Shown here one piece after another: positions 1-9,677 of a DNA stretch of 64,000 bases. Origin of the DNA: UBA6921 sp031363085 (GTDB lineage: Bacteria; Pseudomonadota; Gammaproteobacteria; SG8-11); contig JANLTU010000196.1 of assembly GCA_031363085.1 (NCBI GenBank), forward strand, positions 72,369-136,368, given 5' to 3'. The notes under the pieces are model-generated. The model was given only the letters and a program-made list of their open reading frames with translations. It did not search any database and was not told the origin of the DNA. Numbering within the stretch: the first letter of the stretch is position 1; each line of letters opens with the position of its first letter. A program made the translations under genes and the position numbers.

Positions 1-1099
1 TCTCAATCAAAGGGCTGAATTCCGTGCTTGCGTCCGTTTTCTTTTTAAGTATTCCGGGCGAGGCCATGTTGATTTGATCAAGCCCGCCGGCTACGAAATC
101 GGTCTTGTTAAAATTCGAGCTCTTGAGCGATAGCCACGCCACATAATCAACCGATTGCGGTTGCCCCGCACCGGATACACTCACGCGCGTTGCGGACTGA
201 ATATCAGTTGCAATCATGCCGTCCACAAGTTCGATTCCCCAGGCGTCCAGGAGTCGCTTGGGATTCGAGCTGCGCCCGCCGCTGCCGGCTGAATCTTCCT
301 CCGCCAACGGGTCGACAAACATCAATATACGTCCACCGCGCAACGCAAATTGGTCGATTGCATACAGGGTTTTTTCGCTGATGCCTTTGGGATGAACCAC
401 CATCAGCACATCAATGTCGTCAGGGACCGCATCAACATCGACGCCCAAAAAGCGTAATGTAAACGTCTGGCGTATTACGTTCAGCACCGCCCATTCGGTG
501 TTGGTGCGCAGCGGCATACTGGGATTTTGCGGCAGCCCCTCAATCGGCAAAGTGCTGATGATTCCAACCGGTTTTTTCACCGGATGCGACAAGTTGTAAA
601 TCAAGCGCGTAATGTCGTATTCCAGTGATTGCTCGCGGTCTGCTTGGAAAAACGGAATCACTTCTTTTTCATCGGTGGCACCCGAGCCCACCAAACCCAG
701 ATACACCAAACTTCCGGCGGCATCGAAGGGCACGCCTTGCATACGATTCTGCACCGCTTGGTCTTCTTCGTCCGAAAACGGTTCGGGATCGGCGATGACC
801 AATTTTAATTTGCCGTTGGAGTGCGTTACGAACTCTTCCAATAAATCACGCACACGGCGTGCGTAGTTGGTGATGCCCGGTGAGCTTTGCGCCAATTTTT
901 CCGAAAAGAAAAATCGCAGCGTCACGGTATCGTCCAGATTCTTCAGAATATTCTTGGTGCCGTCGGACAAGGTGTAGAAATGCGCAGCGGTCAGATCCAA
1001 ACGCGCTGATTTAAATGCCGCACCTGCCAATGCATTCACCGCCACCAACAACACCGCGACAAAAATCAAACCCACTGCGGAAAAAAGATGTTTGTTCAT
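1..1099 (-). CDS. GldG-like ABC auxiliary protein (partial, C-terminus outside window)
   Basis: The gene starts at ATG 1099 on the minus strand and runs out of the window without a stop. It opens with one hydrophobic segment (residues about 5-27), followed by a periplasmic GldG-type domain containing the stretch LTAAHFYTLSDGTKNIL typical of the family. It lies about 100 bases downstream of an ABC permease and ATPase, which matches the GldA/GldF/GldG exporter arrangement. In the family, GldG-type proteins are membrane-anchored extracytoplasmic partners of the permease. The name comes from Bacteroidetes gliding; no gliding role is implied in a proteobacterium, and the substrate is unknown. Confidence 0.85.
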   Translation of the reverse strand, partial: MNKHLFSAVGLIFVAVLLVAVNALAGAAFKSARLDLTAAHFYTLSDGTKNILKNLDDTVTLRFFFSEKLAQSSPGITNYARRVRDLLEEFVTHSNGKLKLVIADPEPFSDEEDQAVQNRMQGVPFDAAGSLVYLGLVGSGATDEKEVIPFFQADREQSLEYDITRLIYNLSHPVKKPVGIISTLPIEGLPQNPSMPLRTNTEWAVLNVIRQTFTLRFLGVDVDAVPDDIDVLMVVHPKGISEKTLYAIDQFALRGGRILMFVDPLAEEDSAGSGGRSSNPKRLLDAWGIELVDGMIATDIQSATRVSVSGAGQPQSVDYVAWLSLKSSNFNKTDFVAGGLDQINMASPGILKKKTDASTEFSPLIE

Positions 1100-1205
1100 G
1101 GCTTATTCCATGTTGCATTCAAAGACAGGCAAGGCGGAGTCTCGCAGACCGCACGCGTAATACGACAAGAGCCCACGCAGTATTCATTTAAATGCGGCAT
1201 GAGAT

Positions 1206-1940
1206 TTAGTCCGCCTTCTTCATTTCAACCAGGATCACGTTGGCCGTCAGCCAGCAGGCAATGAAGGACAGAAAAAATATCGCATCGCGTACGTCGATCA
1301 CGCCCTTGGTCACCGCTTCGAAATGGGTCAGAAAACTTAAATAAGAAATCGCACTGACCACACCGTGCGGCAACCAGCCACTGAAGAAATCCAGCACCAA
1401 CGGGAAACCACTGAGGATAAAGCCAAAGCACAATACCGCCGTAATCACAAAGGCGATCACCTGATTACGCGTCAACGCTGAGATCGCCGCACCCAGCGCC
1501 AGAAATGCTCCCGCCATGAACAGGCTGCCCAAATAACCGGCGAAAATTACTGCGTTATCCGGGTTGCCCAGGTAGTTTACGGTGATCCACACCGGAAATG
1601 TCAACACCAGCGCCAACGTCGTAAATATCCAGGCCGCAATAAATTTTCCCAACACCGCTTCCGTGGTGGTCACGGGCAAGGTCATCAGCAGTTCAATCGT
1701 GCCGGTCTTGCGTTCTTCCGACCATAAACGCATCGATAACGCCGGAATCAAGAATAGATACAGCCACGGGTGGTACAGAAAAAACGGCTGCAAATCGGCC
1801 TGACCACGCTCGTACAGGCCACCCAGATAAAAGGTAAAAATACCCGTGAGCACCAGAAAGATAACGATGAACACATAGGCGACGGGCGTGGCGAAATAGT
1901 TGGTCAATTCACGGCGTGTGATGGCGATGATGTTGTTCAT
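1206..1940 (-). CDS. ABC-2 type permease, GldF-like
   Basis: This 244-residue membrane protein has six hydrophobic segments, beginning with residues about 15-35 (the stretch after YFATPVAYVFIVIF), as expected for an ABC-2 permease. The phrase RLWSEERKTGTIELLMTLPV near residues 72-91 is a family hallmark. Its start overlaps the stop of the upstream ATPase by four bases (ATGA), so the two are almost certainly translated together. It probably forms the inner-membrane channel of an exporter with the ATPase and the GldG-like protein. The substrate cannot be told from sequence. Confidence 0.9.
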   Translation of the reverse strand: MNNIIAITRRELTNYFATPVAYVFIVIFLVLTGIFTFYLGGLYERGQADLQPFFLYHPWLYLFLIPALSMRLWSEERKTGTIELLMTLPVTTTEAVLGKFIAAWIFTTLALVLTFPVWITVNYLGNPDNAVIFAGYLGSLFMAGAFLALGAAISALTRNQVIAFVITAVLCFGFILSGFPLVLDFFSGWLPHGVVSAISYLSFLTHFEAVTKGVIDVRDAIFFLSFIACWLTANVILVEMKKAD

Positions 1941-2896
1941 GTCAGCGCCTCCGCACCTGCTACGGTAATGCTGCGAAATACTTCATCGAGCCGGCCGGCT
2001 TCCACGCTCAGCTCGTCGACCGGCCAAGCTTGCGCGCGCAGGAGCTGGCTGACCTCGTCGAGGATCGCAACACTCGCCGCCGGAAAGATCATCAAACGCA
2101 CCTGACCCTTGTCGTGGCCGAGCACCTCAACTTCTTTCACGTGCGGCAAGCCGCGCAATTTTTGCACCGCGTCGTCCACCGAACTGGGACGCACCGCGAC
2201 CCGAATCGCATTGTGATACTTGGAGCGCTGCTCCAACTGCACCGGCGTGCCGTCGAACAACAACCGACCCTGTGCGATGATCATTGCACGCGTGCACACC
2301 GCATGGACTTCTTCGAGAATATGCGTCGACACGATAATGGCTTTGTCTTTCGCCATCTCGGCGATCAACATGCGCATTTCGTGTTTTTGATTCGGGTCCA
2401 GGCCGTCGGTCGGCTCGTCCATGATCAACACCGGCGGGTCGTGCAAGATCGCCTGTGCGATGCCCACACGGCGTTTAAATCCTTTCGACAAGGTGTCGAT
2501 TTTCTTGTGCGCGACACTGCGTAAATTGGCTTTATCGATGGCGGTGTTCACCCGCCGGGTCAGTTCCGCGCCTTTAAATCCGCGCACTTGCGCAATGAAG
2601 CCCAAAAACGAAACCGGCGTCATGTCGGGATACGCAGGCGCGCCTTCAGCGAGATAACCGAGCGCTTGTTTGGCCGCGATAGGCTCATCACCGACGTCGT
2701 GCCCTTTGACTTTCACGCTGCCCGAGGTCGGCGTCAAAAAGCCGGTGATCATCTTCATGGTGGTGGACTTGCCGGCGCCATTGGGGCCGAGAAACCCCAG
2801 CACCTCGCCGCCGCGCACGGCAAAAGAAACATCATTCACTGCGGTAAATGAACCAAAGCGTTTGGATAAATTGCGAACTTCAATCATCGTGTCCAT
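1937..2896 (-). CDS. ABC transporter ATP-binding protein, GldA-like
   Basis: This 319-residue ATPase has the Walker A motif GPNGAGKST near residue 38, an LSKGFKRRVG signature region near residue 138, Walker B VLIMDEPTDGLDP near residue 155 and the switch histidine in STHILEEV. It energises the ABC-2 permease encoded immediately downstream with a four-base overlap. The C-terminal region of about 90 residues is the extra domain common in drug/export-type ATPases. It is the first gene of a three-gene minus-strand operon. The 190 bases upstream, before the next gene, should hold the promoter; no clear -35/-10 pair was picked. Confidence 0.92.
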   Translation of the reverse strand: MDTMIEVRNLSKRFGSFTAVNDVSFAVRGGEVLGFLGPNGAGKSTTMKMITGFLTPTSGSVKVKGHDVGDEPIAAKQALGYLAEGAPAYPDMTPVSFLGFIAQVRGFKGAELTRRVNTAIDKANLRSVAHKKIDTLSKGFKRRVGIAQAILHDPPVLIMDEPTDGLDPNQKHEMRMLIAEMAKDKAIIVSTHILEEVHAVCTRAMIIAQGRLLFDGTPVQLEQRSKYHNAIRVAVRPSSVDDAVQKLRGLPHVKEVEVLGHDKGQVRLMIFPAASVAILDEVSQLLRAQAWPVDELSVEAGRLDEVFRSITVAGAEALT

Positions 2897-3087
2897 GAGG
2901 CGACCAACCTAAACGGGTTAATAAAAAAACGCGAGGGATATTTCCATAACGCGGCGCCGCGCAAATTATCTACACGCACACGCGCTTGTCAACATGACGG
3001 TGAAACACAACATGAATATGTTGGCACGCGCGAACTGAAATGTTAGGCATTACTAGTTTGGTTAACAGGCAAATTCAGCAGCAAGCA

Positions 3088-4614
3088 TTAAAAACTCCCG
3101 CTGTAAGACTTATTGTTGATTGAGTTGGCGAGGCCCACAGTAGCGGTGCCGTCGGCGTTGACGCTGTAAAGCTCGGATTGGCCGCCAACGACCCGCGTGT
3201 ATATCACCCGTCCGCTGGGGGTTATGCCGCTGAAGGTCTCAGTGTCCGTCGAGTTGGCAAGGACCGCCGCCGTACCGGTGCCATCGGCGTTGATGCTGTA
3301 AAGGTCGTATTGGGTGCCGCCGACGTACCTCTGGTAAATCACCCGTCCGCTTACGGTGATACCGCTGAAGAACTCCGCGTCCGTCGAGTTGGCAAGGGCC
3401 GCTGCCGTACCGCTGCCGTCGGCATTGACGCTGTAAAGGTTGTACTGGCCGCTGCCGCCCACATACCGTCTGTAAATCACTCGTCCGTTGGGGGCGATGC
3501 CTTCGAACAACTCCTCGTCCGTCGAGTTAGCCAGGACCAGAGTGCCGGTGCCGTCAGCATTAACACTGTAGATGTCGTGTTGGGTGCCGCCGACGACTCG
3601 CTCGTAAATCACCCGACCGCTGGGAGCGATGCCGCTGAAGTACTCGCTGTCCGTCGCGTTGGTGAGGACTACAAGACCGCTACCGTCATCGTTCACGCTG
3701 TAGAGATCGTATTGGCTGCCGCCGATATACCTCCCGTAAATCACCCGACCACCGGCAGTGATGTGGGCGAAGTTCTCAGTCTCGGTCGAGTTCGCTAGGA
3801 CCACTGTGCCGGTGCCGTCGGCCTTCACACTAAAGAGGTCGGATGGAATACCGCCAATGTATTTCCCGTAAATCACCCGTCCGCTCGGCGTGATGCCGAT
3901 GAAATACTTGCTGTCGGTCGAATTAGTCAGGGCCGTGGTACCGGTGCCATCGGCGTTGACGCTGTAGAGATCGCTTTGGCCACCGGTGGCCCGCGCGTAA
4001 ATCACCTGTCCGCTGGGAGTGATGCCGCTGAAGAACTCGTTGTCGGTCGAGTGGGCGAGGGCCACGCTACCGGTGCCGGTACCGTCAGCATTAACGCTGT
4101 AGAGATCGTGTTGGGTGCCACCGACGACCCGCTCGTAAATCACCTGACCGCCGGGGGTAATGCCGCTGAAGCGCTCGTCGTCCGTTGAGGTGGCAAGGGC
4201 CACGCTACCGGTACCATCGGTTTTGACACTGTAGAGGTCGTGCTGGGTGCCGCCGGCGGCGACCTGTTCGTAAATCACCCGACCGCTGGGAGTGATGCCG
4301 CTGAAAGTCTCGTTACCTGTCGAGTTGGTGAGCGTCACTGCGCCGGTGCCATCCTCCTTGATGAGATAAAGGTCGTTGTTACCCGCGCTCACCGTGCGCG
4401 TAAACACGACACTTGCGAGTGCCGGCGCCGGAGTGAGGGTTGGAGCTGAGGTCGGAGCCGATGTTAGGGTCGGGACTGAGGGCGGAGATGTTGAGGCCGG
4501 AGTTAGACCGAGGTCCTCAATTCCACTAGCGCAAGCGGCGAGCCCAGCCAGCAAAACAGAGATCAAGGCGATGCGGATAGTACCTGCTTGGAATACTGCC
4601 TGCGTTGTGGTCAT
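3088..4614 (-). CDS. Secreted lipoprotein of TolB/WD40-like beta-propeller repeats
   Basis: This 508-residue protein begins with a lipoprotein signal (hydrophobic run ending LAGLAAC, cysteine near residue 28). A Pro/Thr/Ser-rich linker follows, then about ten tandem units of roughly 42 residues. Each unit has the pattern GRVIYxRxVGGxxxDLYSVNADGTG, then ALANSTDxExFSGITPS. The spacing and the DLYSVNxDGxG motif resemble TolB or DPP-IV-type propeller blades, so it probably folds into one or two beta-propellers at the cell surface or in the periplasm. No catalytic motif is visible and the ligand is unknown. The units are also alike at DNA level, so copy number may vary between strains. Confidence 0.75.
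   Translation of the reverse strand: MTTTQAVFQAGTIRIALISVLLAGLAACASGIEDLGLTPASTSPPSVPTLTSAPTSAPTLTPAPALASVVFTRTVSAGNNDLYLIKEDGTGAVTLTNSTGNETFSGITPSGRVIYEQVAAGGTQHDLYSVKTDGTGSVALATSTDDERFSGITPGGQVIYERVVGGTQHDLYSVNADGTGTGSVALAHSTDNEFFSGITPSGQVIYARATGGQSDLYSVNADGTGTTALTNSTDSKYFIGITPSGRVIYGKYIGGIPSDLFSVKADGTGTVVLANSTETENFAHITAGGRVIYGRYIGGSQYDLYSVNDDGSGLVVLTNATDSEYFSGIAPSGRVIYERVVGGTQHDIYSVNADGTGTLVLANSTDEELFEGIAPNGRVIYRRYVGGSGQYNLYSVNADGSGTAAALANSTDAEFFSGITVSGRVIYQRYVGGTQYDLYSINADGTGTAAVLANSTDTETFSGITPSGRVIYTRVVGGQSELYSVNADGTATVGLANSINNKSYSGSF
3112..4400 (-). repeat. In-gene tandem repeat, about ten units of 123-132 bp
   Basis: The DNA coding for the propeller units repeats phrases such as gtaaatcacccgtccgct and gtcgagttggcaaggaccg at intervals of about 125 bases, and every unit stays in frame. 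Similarity between units at DNA level suggests fairly recent expansion or gene conversion within the gene. Confidence 0.7.
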
Positions 4615-4930
4615 GCGTCTTCTCCATCCGTGTTCATGTAGGTGCTTGCGCAGGGCAAGCGAATGCCGATCTTTAGAGTTATACGCGACGGTGATTCACG
4701 TCGGTGCTGGCTTTGCACCGGGTCGTGGTGATCCACGTCGGCGCTGGCTTTGCACCGGGTCGTGGTGATTCATGTCGGTGCTGGCCTTGTGCCGGGTCGT
4801 GATGCATCCAAGACCGAACGGCGTATAGGATCGCCCAACACGCACTCAAAACAAGTGTGGACCGCTGCCCTGACTTGCACAATGGCGGCGATTCACGCGT
4901 GCCGTAGTTTCGATTCGCCATACATCCGCA
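4615..4930. other. Intergenic stretch carrying the REP-like array
   Basis: This 316-base gap between two minus-strand genes holds three tandem 37-bp units (4691-4801, listed separately) and no convincing coding sequence. Reading frames through it are short and made of the repeat itself. The promoter of the propeller lipoprotein gene should lie near its left end. Confidence 0.6.
4691..4801. repeat. REP-like palindromic unit, three tandem 37-bp copies
   Basis: Units lie at 4691-4727, 4728-4764 and 4765-4801. Each contains a hairpin with 6-bp arms around a TGGCTTT or TGGCCTT loop. The arms are CGGTGC/GCACCG in unit 1, CGGCGC/GCACCG in unit 2 and CGGTGC/GTGCCG in unit 3, so differences between units are tolerated as G-T pairs. 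A single further copy lies at 23631-23667 with arms CGGCGC/GCGCCG. Paired changes in the stem support a structure under selection, as in REP elements. No RAYT transposase gene was seen in the window. Confidence 0.8.
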
Positions 4931-6064
4931 TCACTGCAAAATCTTGAACTGTGATAGCCACGCGTAGAGCTGCGGCAGCAGGGCCGACACGACCGTGCTC
5001 TTGTCGCGAATATACAGGCGGAATTTCTTGCCGGTTTTATAGGCGCTTTCCAGAACCACTTCGGTTACCGAACCGCCGTCGTCGGCGTGGCCGTATATGG
5101 ACTGTGCGCCGAACGGCGTTTCGATGTAGGTAAGTTTCGAATTGAATTCTTTTTCCCCCATCGACTTGACCAGCGCGGGCAGCTTTTTTACCAGCGCCTT
5201 GGCGTCTTCTTTCAGCTTGTGGTTCTCGCTCACTGGATCGAAGTCGTAGCCGCTAACGACGCCCATGTTGATGGTGATGTCGCCGTCTTGGGTGTGCCAG
5301 ACGTCGGTGCGCTGGGAGGAGTGGTTGATGTACCACTGGTTGCCGGTATCGGGTTCTGGTAGGTAAATCTCGAAGCTGAAGTATGCCGTGTAGAAGCGTC
5401 TGGTTAGCGGCTTGCTACCATGCAGAATTGATTGAGGTGTGGCGGTTACGCGCTTTAATGTGTCAAGAAAGTGATTGTATTGCGACTCGAATTGCGGAAA
5501 ACCCTCGAAATACTGAACGCGGCGTACGACCCGCGCAGTAAAGATGTGCCGGGCTGATACAGGGAGGAAATAAAACATTTGTCGGTTACGTTTGGTGTAA
5601 GAGTGGTCGCCCATCGTTCCTGGATAGTCTTCCGCACCTTGACTCTCAAACGCTAGCGTATACGGAGAGCTGAATATCTTTCCTTTTTCGTCCAACACGG
5701 CAGAGACGGCATGCGATTCTACCGCTGTGCGCGACAACAACTGAAACTTTGATTTAGGATCAAAGTGACGTGCAATCCAACGATCAGCAAGCTCCACAGT
5801 CGAAGTGGGGGCGTCGAAGAACGCAGAGGTAATGTAGACGTCCGAGCCTTCAGTAGCGTTATTGGTGCCCGTGCCGAGTGCCCTAAAAGGATACGTTTCG
5901 GATTTAATAGTAGAAGCGACTCGCGGCGTGGGAATCAGTACATCATCCATTCCAGTGTAACCGGCTGGAGATTGTAGCGGTGATTGCGATTGTGTGGGGG
6001 CAGACATACAGGCTCCTGAAATCAGCGAAATACCAAAGAGAACTGCGGCGTGGGCGCGGGTCAT
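4931..6064 (-). CDS. Hypothetical lipoprotein, candidate immunity partner of the adjacent lipase-like protein
   Basis: This 377-residue protein has a lipoprotein signal (SLISGACMS, cysteine at about residue 19), so it should be exported and membrane-anchored. Two similar halves are possible: residues about 50-200 and 210-377 both end in an amphipathic helix region (NHFLDTLKRV and PQLYAWLSQFKIL). Its ATG overlaps the TGA of the upstream lipase-like gene by four bases, showing co-translation. In type VI systems, phospholipase effectors are often followed by a periplasmic or lipoprotein immunity protein (Tli families). That role is inferred from position and export signal only; I do not recognise the family. 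Its base composition looks slightly lower in GC than the gene upstream. Confidence 0.6.
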   Translation of the reverse strand: MTRAHAAVLFGISLISGACMSAPTQSQSPLQSPAGYTGMDDVLIPTPRVASTIKSETYPFRALGTGTNNATEGSDVYITSAFFDAPTSTVELADRWIARHFDPKSKFQLLSRTAVESHAVSAVLDEKGKIFSSPYTLAFESQGAEDYPGTMGDHSYTKRNRQMFYFLPVSARHIFTARVVRRVQYFEGFPQFESQYNHFLDTLKRVTATPQSILHGSKPLTRRFYTAYFSFEIYLPEPDTGNQWYINHSSQRTDVWHTQDGDITINMGVVSGYDFDPVSENHKLKEDAKALVKKLPALVKSMGEKEFNSKLTYIETPFGAQSIYGHADDGGSVTEVVLESAYKTGKKFRLYIRDKSTVVSALLPQLYAWLSQFKILQ

Positions 6065-9001
6065 GACTCGTCCTCACGCACGGTAGATGTTGCAGGAATC
6101 ACCACATACATCCGGTCCTGATTTTTGGGACGCAACGGCTCGATCAATTTTGTAATGGCATCTTTGGTTTGTGCGATGGCATCCGGGTGTTTGCAAATAT
6201 CCGCATGCACCACGTTGCCCTTGGTAATGACCGACCCAGCCGGTATCGCACCCTGTGCGATCAATGATTCTTGGCTGGTGAGCGGCACGGTGCCGTCGCC
6301 TTCTTTCGTGCGTTCGTACGGACAGTCCAATACCGCATCTCCATTTTTATCGGTGTTCAGAAGCAACCGCACTTGCGTCACCGTATTCACTCCGTTGGAG
6401 CGAATGACATAGGTGTTGGGGTGGTATTTCAGACCCAAGTCGGAATGAAAGGCTTGGGCCATCAGCAAGCATTCTTCAAACTTTCCGTACCACTTTTCGG
6501 CAACATCCCATTCCTTCCGTGACATCCCGGCATGCGGCCGCAACCGCATATTGTCCTGATGCCACGGCGTCTCTTCGGGCAGATGCAGTTTGGCGTCCGG
6601 CGGTATCGCGGCACGATCTTGTATTTGTGGCAGCGGAATATCGTACCAACGCGGTTCCGCGCGCTTGGTAAACACACTGTGTTCCATACGCGTGTAGCGC
6701 ACGCGGGTAAACTCGTCGGTGGTGTAAGGTTTGGGATCGCCTTGCGCCGCGTAGCGTTTGTGGCTAATCAATCCGGCCCGGTCGTTCAGGTACGTGTCGT
6801 AGATATTTCCGCAGCCTGATACCAGACTGTCGGGCGCGCTTAACCAATCGCCCGGAGTCGCGCCGATCTGTGTCATATGGTCGTTGGTCGGCAACAGGCT
6901 CAAGGCGCCCGCTATCGGCCCGGCCATGCGCGTGAAGTGGTAGCTGGTGGTGCCGAGGATTTCGGCGAATACGTTGTCGGGCAGGTTCGACAGCTTGTAC
7001 CACGGCTCGCGTTCCGGTCGTGAACCGCCGATGAATCGTCGATACAGCACCGGCGCGCCGGTGGTGGGTTGGTTGAGATGAACGATGCCCTGAATGTTGG
7101 CGTTGGCGCCGAGCACCTCGCTGGTATAGCGTGCGATCAGGCTGCCTTGGCTATGGGTCACGACCAGCGCCTTGTGTACGCCCGCTTCATAATGCACGCC
7201 CTTCGTTCCAAGCTCAGGGTAGTCGGTGATCGCCTGGATGCGCTCGATTTCGTTCTTGAAGTGTTCAGCCGCGTTGCTCAGGTCGTTGCGCCAGTCGGTG
7301 CCGACCGCAAAGGCAACGTAGATGAAATGTTCGTCTTCAATCGACTCGATGGCTTCGAACAATGGCACATAGTCGCTGAGCACGCCGAACCAGCCGCGCG
7401 CTTGGCGGCGCTCATATTCTTGTTCAGCGAATTGATCTTCATCGGTGTTGGGCCCGGCGTCGTGCAGGCGGCGCTGGAAAAACTCACTGGCTTTGATGGC
7501 TTTGAGCACGTCCGCTTTCGCCTCCGGCGGATGCCCACGCATCACGCTGGCGCCGGGGTGATGCAGCCGTTGGGTTTTGTCGTTAATCTCCGCGTCGCTC
7601 CAGTCGCGCTGGATGAAGGCAGACAACAGGCTTTTGGCATAGGCTTTAGTAATGGCCTTCTTGTCGTCGGGGTCCCAGACGTACGCGCCCAGCTCATTGG
7701 CGCTGAGGTTCTCCTGGCGCGAGCCGAAAATACCGGCCACGTAGGGCACCGGAACGACGCTCTTCTTGACCGGACGTTCCACCAGGTACGCCACCGGTAG
7801 GCGTTTTTCACGCCAGGTGGACAACGGGTCGCGCGCGTCCGGGTCGTCGTTGCGCAGCGCGGCCGCGACCGGGCCGACGCTTCCGGACTGGGCATTGAAC
7901 CCGGTGCCGTAGCTCGATAAATCGATGGGTTGCAGGAACGGGTTGCGCAAGCTGTCGTCGAGGGCGATGTTTGCGCTGTCGTGTTGGGTGGCGGCGGTGA
8001 AGCGTGGGTCGTCGGCGGCAAGGCCGCCCAGCTTCATGAGGGCGGCCCAGGTGAATTGGCGGCGCGAGTACACCATCTCGACCTTTTGTTCGACACCGTC
8101 CAGCAGATACGGCACCACGATCAGGTTGGTGTACTGGCCGCGCGCGGTGCGTTGGTCGCCGACCCCGTCGGGGGCGCCCAGGTCGACGTCGCGCAGGGCG
8201 CCCTGCGCGTTGACCACTTGCAGTTCGCGCCACAGGAGAGCCGTTCACGAACACGTAAATCCAGCCGTGCGCGGGACGGCTGGCGTTGCTGCGCGGGGTC
8301 TTGCTCGCGTGCGGGTACCGCAGCGGCAGCACCGGCACCAGCACGGTGGGGGTTTGTTGTGCGTCCTGGTCAACCGGCGACAGGGCTTCGATCAGCCGCA
8401 GGCGCATCGGCGACCCGCCTTGCATGTTGATTTGGTAGCACAGACTGAAGGGCGTGTTAGATAACTCCCCCAGCGCCCATTCGAGGCGATGGCGGTCAGT
8501 GCCTTGCGCGTGGGTGGGCAGCGTGCGCACGGCGGCGGGCGCATCGACCGGGCTGATGGCGAGCGTGCCGGCCAAGCTGTCGGCACTTTGTCCGGCGATC
8601 TCCAGTGCGATTTTGTGACGCGGGGCAGGCGGGGCCGGTGCGGGGCGCGGGTTTTCACGGCGCGGCGGAACATAGGGTTCACCGGAGAACGACGCCCGCG
8701 CGGGTTCGGTTTTGATAGGTTGCAGTCCGCTCACCGGCACCGGCGCCACGCGCAACACGCCGGTCTGGAGCGCGTGGATCACTTGTCCCCGCAAGCCAAC
8801 CGGATCGGTCAGTGCAAAAATACCTTGGGCAATTAATGCTTGGCGGCAGGCTTCCATCGCCACCGGGGTTTGCCAATAGATATCGAGGAAGGCGTGCATC
8901 GCGGTGTCATCCGTGAGTGGCAACGGCGGGTGCAGCAGGGGTTCGCGTGCACCGTATAAGGCATAGGTGGTGCCGGTTGGTCCTCCGTGGAGTATGTGCA
9001 T
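6061..9001 (-). pseudogene. T6SS lipase effector-like alpha/beta hydrolase, split by one frameshift
   Basis: Two overlapping reading frames form one gene. The first runs from ATG 9001 and encodes about 255 residues up to GWIYVFVNGS. The second resumes with LWRELQVVNAQGALRDVDL at 8235 and runs to the stop at 6061 (about 724 residues). Omitting the single C at 8236 joins them into a protein of about 979 residues. The second part contains the nucleophile motif THSQGS (serine codon near 7155), typical of alpha/beta-hydrolase lipases. The segment GWIYVFVNG...LWREL followed by VEMVYSRRQFTWAAL recalls type VI secretion toxins with lipase domains. It has no signal peptide, as expected for a T6SS cargo. 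The frameshift is either a true inactivation or a sequencing/assembly error. No VgrG, PAAR or T6SS structural gene is in the window. Confidence 0.7.
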
Positions 9002-9097
9002 CGTAACTTCCGTATTAGATGATTTTGAAACTAACCGAGCTTACAAGTGGAAGACGCACCGTAGGCAATCTCTCCGCTCAAAACTGCAAAGCCTCAA

Positions 9098-9289
9098 CTA
9101 CTCGTCGTCGGTGCGCGCGCTAACACTCAGGTCGCCCTCGTGGTCGAACCGGATTCTCAGGTTGATGGGTTTGCAACACACTTGGCAATCTTCGATGTAA
9201 TCCTGATCGCCGGCGGAAGCGTCAATCAAGATTTCGATTTGCTCGCCGCAATAGGGACAGACAATAAACTGCCCGTCGAGCATGCTCAT
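9098..9289 (-). CDS. CPXCG-motif cysteine-rich small protein
   Basis: This 63-residue protein has two cysteine pairs, VCPYCGEQIEI at residues 10-20 and CQVCCKPINLRIRF near residues 36-49. This is the pattern of the CPXCG family of small zinc-ribbon-like proteins common in gammaproteobacteria. An acidic tail follows. The function of the family is not known; zinc binding by the cysteines is likely. It sits between the lipase-like gene and a long non-coding gap, with no evident operon partner. Confidence 0.8.
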   Translation of the reverse strand: MSMLDGQFIVCPYCGEQIEILIDASAGDQDYIEDCQVCCKPINLRIRFDHEGDLSVSARTDDE

Positions 9290-9677
9290 TGAACCACCGT
9301 ACTAAATGACCGAAGTGCGTGAGTGTTTAACGACATGGCTGTACCCTCTTTTGCTTACACTTCATTGCCGCAGCCACTGCCGGCGCTGCCGGTTGCTCCG
9401 GTAGTTTAGGCGCGGCTGAAAATTTAATGTCAATACAAGGTATTTCATGCCCGAAACATACCCAAGCGCACCGGTATTTTGGCTGCGCTTCCGTCTTGCG
9501 CCTGCTCACTCATCAGTGCTTAAGAATTCGCGGATATGCTGCGCGGCGCTTGGCGTTCGTGCGTTACGGCTATTTATCAGTAATGCGGCATGCTCGACTT
9601 TTCTCGCGCTTAAACCCGGCAAAATTAACCGTATTACCAAACCGAATTTTTGAATTCTATTACGAGAACATCGCATC
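9290..9677. other. Intergenic stretch without supported gene
   Basis: About 390 bases separate the divergent CPXCG gene and the Ig/FN3 lipoprotein gene. Short frames occur on both strands but none has family character or a good ribosome binding site. Promoters for both flanking genes should lie here. Confidence 0.5.

Noticed and set aside
3178..3798. Plus-strand frame of 206 codons opposite the propeller lipoprotein
   Set aside because: Its repeats are the antisense copy of the propeller units.
9327..9509. Sixty-codon minus-strand frame in the gap before the Ig/FN3 gene
   Set aside because: No ribosome binding site, no family character and no partner; it ends in a Lys/Arg-rich, low-complexity stretch.
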